In this document: positions 63,927 to 64,000 of the stretch, piece by piece
How positions within the stretch are numbered: position 1 is the first letter of the stretch
Layout: every line of letters starts with the position of its first letter
Source of the DNA: Bradyrhizobium manausense
GTDB taxonomy: Bacteria > Pseudomonadota > Alphaproteobacteria > Rhizobiales > Xanthobacteraceae
NCBI RefSeq assembly: GCF_018130615.1
Contig: NZ_JAFCKB010000010.1
Coordinates: forward strand, 173,872 to 237,871
Length of the DNA: 64,000 nt
Reading direction: 5' to 3'
Translations under genes and position numbers: made by a program
Notes under the pieces: generated by a model
What the model saw: only the letters and a program-made list of their open reading frames with translations
Databases searched by the model: none
What the model was told of the DNA's origin: nothing

Positions 63927-64000
63927 CTAGGGCATGCACGTATCTCTGAGGCTCCATCCGGCTGCGGCGGCTTTGAAGTATTCGAGGCCGTTTTTGAAGG
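63927..64000 (-). CDS. Possible C-terminus of an unidentified gene (cut by window edge)
   Basis: On the minus strand the edge sequence reads FKNGLEYFKAAAAGWSLRDTC followed by MP and a TAG stop at 63927. It has the look of a real C-terminus but is only 23 residues. No family can be assigned. It may equally be non-coding. Confidence 0.2.
   Translation of the reverse strand, partial: FKNGLEYFKAAAAGWSLRDTCMP

Overview
The window looks like chromosomal DNA of a high-GC alphaproteobacterium, most likely Bradyrhizobium or a close relative. The reasons are the core gene blocks rpmH-rnpA-yidC-engB-argB, dapD-DUF805-dapE, fmt-truA, def next to divergent rmuC, and ffs-dnaX-ybaB-recR. Supporting signs are the overall composition, a candidate Irr-type iron-control box, TTAA-N7-TTAA-like CtrA boxes and the abundant palindromic intergenic elements. 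The genus is inferred from remembered gene content and was not tested by a search.

Bases 1-16738 hold the start of serA (cut by the window edge) and then a long sugar-nucleotide locus. It contains a GmhB-type heptose-bisphosphate phosphatase, a UDP-galactopyranose-mutase-like flavoprotein, three methyltransferases (one zinc-binding C-methyltransferase type, one TylF type, one small class I), a SIS-domain isomerase and a transaldolase. It also has three NAD-dependent epimerase/dehydratases, an HldE-like nucleotidyltransferase-kinase fusion in reversed domain order, a Gfo/Idh/MocA oxidoreductase and a nucleotide-sugar dehydrogenase homologue whose catalytic cysteine is replaced. A split transketolase and a convergent radical SAM/SPASM protein complete it. 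Together these could build, activate and remodel an unusual heptose or higher-carbon sugar. No glycosyltransferase, flippase or polymerase is present in the window.

Bases 16887-38731 are accessory metabolism. They include a triple rhodanese protein, an iron-uptake pair (PepSY membrane protein and TonB-dependent siderophore receptor behind a candidate Irr box) and a catabolic unit of DapA-like lyase, FAD-linked dehydrogenase and GntR regulator with a candidate shared operator. Two small genes with strong ribosome binding sites, a YgiQ radical SAM protein and a frameshifted flavin monooxygenase followed by AhpD-like and VOC proteins come next. Then follow a Tat-exported class V aminotransferase-fold protein, NagZ, a PCuAC copper chaperone fusion with a DUF2478 protein, several secreted hypothetical proteins and a PAS-GGDEF cyclase.

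Bases 38825-63881 are mostly housekeeping: tRNA-Arg(ACG), a histidine kinase with a 12-bp tandem repeat near its start, ribosomal protein L34 and RNase P protein, the YidC insertase, EngB, arginine and lysine biosynthesis, tRNA formylation and deformylation, pseudouridylation, an AmpG-like permease, the recombination/clamp-loader operon and SRP RNA. The right end is a polar amino acid ABC transporter operon continued by an SDR-like protein that has lost its Tyr/Lys catalytic pair and an enolase-superfamily enzyme with an intact active site. Intergenic spaces repeatedly carry palindromic elements; one family keeps its hairpin while changing its stem sequence.
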